NCBI GenBank assembly: GCA_020833085.1
Contig: JAJHQY010000027.1
Location: forward strand, 1 to 7,649
DNA: 7,649 nt
Direction of reading: 5' to 3'
Source: Desulfurococcaceae archaeon
GTDB taxonomy: Archaea > Thermoproteota > Thermoprotei_A > Sulfolobales > Desulfurococcaceae
Below, in pieces: positions 7,062 through 7,649 of the stretch. Under the pieces are notes generated by a model. That model ran no database searches and was not told the origin of the DNA. It saw nothing but the letters and a program-made list of their open reading frames with translations. The position numbers were made by a program, and so were the translations under genes. Each line of letters opens with the position of its first letter. Position 1 is the stretch's first letter.

Positions 7062-7066
7062 ACCAC
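7062..7066 (-). promoter_or_regulatory. Shine-Dalgarno site GGTGA before the phosphodiesterase gene
   Basis: On the minus strand GGTGA is followed by GCC and then ATG 7056. With the TATA element centred at 7096 the start site would fall near 7070, leaving a leader of about 14 bases that contains just this site. Confidence 0.55.
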
Positions 7067-7091
7067 GATACTGGAATTACAGTAGGGTCGT

Positions 7092-7100
7092 GCTTAAATA
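7092..7100. promoter_or_regulatory. TATA element in the divergent intergenic region
   Basis: GCTTAAATA on the plus strand reads TATTTAAGC on the minus strand and is the only clear TATA-like element between the two divergent genes. In the minus direction it predicts a start near 7070, just upstream of the phosphodiesterase Shine-Dalgarno. In the plus direction it predicts a start near 7122 and a leader of about 46 bases for the permease. The minus direction looks better, because the purine-rich TAAGG upstream could act as a BRE. Confidence 0.55.
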
Positions 7101-7123
7101 CCTTAGAGGTGCTAGGAGTAGAG

Positions 7124-7154
7124 CTCGGTGATTACTAGTACTAGTCGCGCCGAG
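7124..7154. repeat. Palindrome ACTAGTACTAGT inside an imperfect inverted repeat
   Basis: ACTAGTACTAGT at 7134-7145 is a perfect 12-bp palindrome and also a tandem duplicate of ACTAGT. It is flanked by CTCGG (7124-7128) and CCGAG (7150-7154), which form an inverted repeat one base off centre. It sits 13 to 44 bases before the permease start, in a position suited to an operator or a leader hairpin. CTAG is common across this window, so part of the symmetry may be compositional. Confidence 0.4.
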
Positions 7155-7159
7155 TGAGT

Positions 7160-7164
7160 GGTGA
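7160..7164 (+). promoter_or_regulatory. Shine-Dalgarno site GGTGA before the permease gene
   Basis: GGTGA ends 3 bases before GTG 7168, the same spacing as at the phosphodiesterase gene. It supports GTG 7168 over the in-frame ATG at 7216. An in-frame TGA at 7162-7164 rules out any start further upstream. Confidence 0.55.
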
Positions 7165-7167
7165 GGT

Positions 7168-7649
7168 GTGCACGAGCAGCTACTAGTATCACTCATTTTC
7201 GCCGCAGCGGTCACTATGCTAGCTCTCGAAGTAGACAGGCTCGTAGTGGCCGTAGTAGTAATACTCTACCTCCAAGTGCTGGGGCTAATCTCGCTGGGGG
7301 ACTTCGTGAGCCTAGTTGACTGGGACACTCTGGGCTTAGTTGTCTGCATGAGCGTGTACAGTGCTGTGCTAGAAGTCTCGGGCTTCGCGAAGTGGGCTGC
7401 GTGGAGTGTCGCGAGGAGAGTGAAGAGCCCACTACTACTATTATACGGGCTCACACTACTAGCCGGCCTCGTGAGCCTGGTTCTCGAGAACGCTGTTACT
7501 GTGTTTATATTCTCTCCAGTAGCCTTCACCGCCGCCTCAATGCTGGGTGTTGACGTGAAGAAGCTACTCATAGGAGTAGCCCTCGCAGCCGGCATGTCTG
7601 GCTCCGCGACTATGGTGGGCGACCCACCGGCTATTATTACAGCGGGGCA
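7168..7649 (+). CDS. ArsB/NhaD-type ion transporter superfamily permease (5' part, runs off the window)
   Basis: The reading frame from GTG 7168 stays open to the window edge, giving 160 codons of a gene that continues beyond it. The N-terminal part is a hydrophobic multi-span protein with the order typical of ArsB, NhaD and related permeases. Two helices (about 4-20 and 24-43) are followed by VDWDTLGLV at 50-58, corresponding to the family I-D-W-x-T-L motif. A further helix covers 55-70, and another at 89-106 leads into ENAVTVFIFSPV at 107-118, which matches the family D-N-x-x-T-V-L segment with E for D. Then GSATMVGDPPAIITAGA, from residue 145 to the edge, matches the conserved re-entrant loop G-x-A-T-L-I-G-D-P-P-N. 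These proteins move anions (arsenite, dicarboxylates, sulfate) or exchange Na+ for H+. The visible part does not decide which. The gene is divergent from the phosphodiesterase gene. No frameshift is seen. Confidence 0.87.
   Translation, partial: MHEQLLVSLIFAAAVTMLALEVDRLVVAVVVILYLQVLGLISLGDFVSLVDWDTLGLVVCMSVYSAVLEVSGFAKWAAWSVARRVKSPLLLLYGLTLLAGLVSLVLENAVTVFIFSPVAFTAASMLGVDVKKLLIGVALAAGMSGSATMVGDPPAIITAG

Noticed and set aside
7216..7218. ATG 7216 as the permease start
   Set aside because: It would remove most of the first membrane helix and lacks a Shine-Dalgarno site. GTG 7168 has GGTGA.
7214..7595. Minus-strand open frames at the right end
   Set aside because: The plus strand encodes a recognisable ArsB/NhaD-type permease with conserved DWDTL and GDPP motifs. 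The minus frames are its shadows.

Overview
The window looks like a stretch of a hyperthermophilic crenarchaeal (Thermoproteota/Thermoprotei) chromosome. Arginine is written almost only with AGG/AGA. Starts are mostly GTG or TTG. Shine-Dalgarno sites are the archaeal GGTG type, and TATA elements sit about 25 bases before inferred transcript starts. The closest family I recognise for the S9 peptidase is the acylaminoacyl peptidase of Aeropyrum. I cannot name the species.

Layout. (1) 37-2045, plus strand: a two-gene ABC-2 exporter operon, ATPase followed by permease. (2) 2029-2841, minus strand: panB, ketopantoate hydroxymethyltransferase, converging on and overlapping the permease tail by 17 bases. 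(3) 2857-2912, minus strand, in the panB leader: a very good candidate C/D box sRNA, with C, D', C' and D boxes and two guides of exactly 12 nucleotides. Its TATA box lies 26 bases upstream. (4) 2977-4764, minus: a complete S9-family acylaminoacyl-peptidase-like serine hydrolase, probably translated from a leaderless mRNA. (5) 4828-7056, minus: a large surface-anchored type I phosphodiesterase/nucleotide pyrophosphatase with a Thr/Glu-rich stalk and a C-terminal membrane anchor. (6) 7168 to the window edge, plus: the first 160 codons of an ArsB/NhaD-type (ion transporter superfamily) permease, divergent from the phosphodiesterase. It continues beyond the window.

The genes do not form one pathway. 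The exporter pair is a normal functional unit. panB serves coenzyme A synthesis, the peptidase intracellular peptide turnover, and the phosphodiesterase acts outside the membrane. The phosphodiesterase and the permease share a 111-base divergent intergenic region with a single clear, near-symmetric TATA element, so they may be co-regulated.

The most notable item is the unlisted C/D box RNA in the panB leader. No CRISPR array, tRNA, rRNA, insertion sequence or other mobile element was seen. No stretch longer than about 135 bases lacks a gene.
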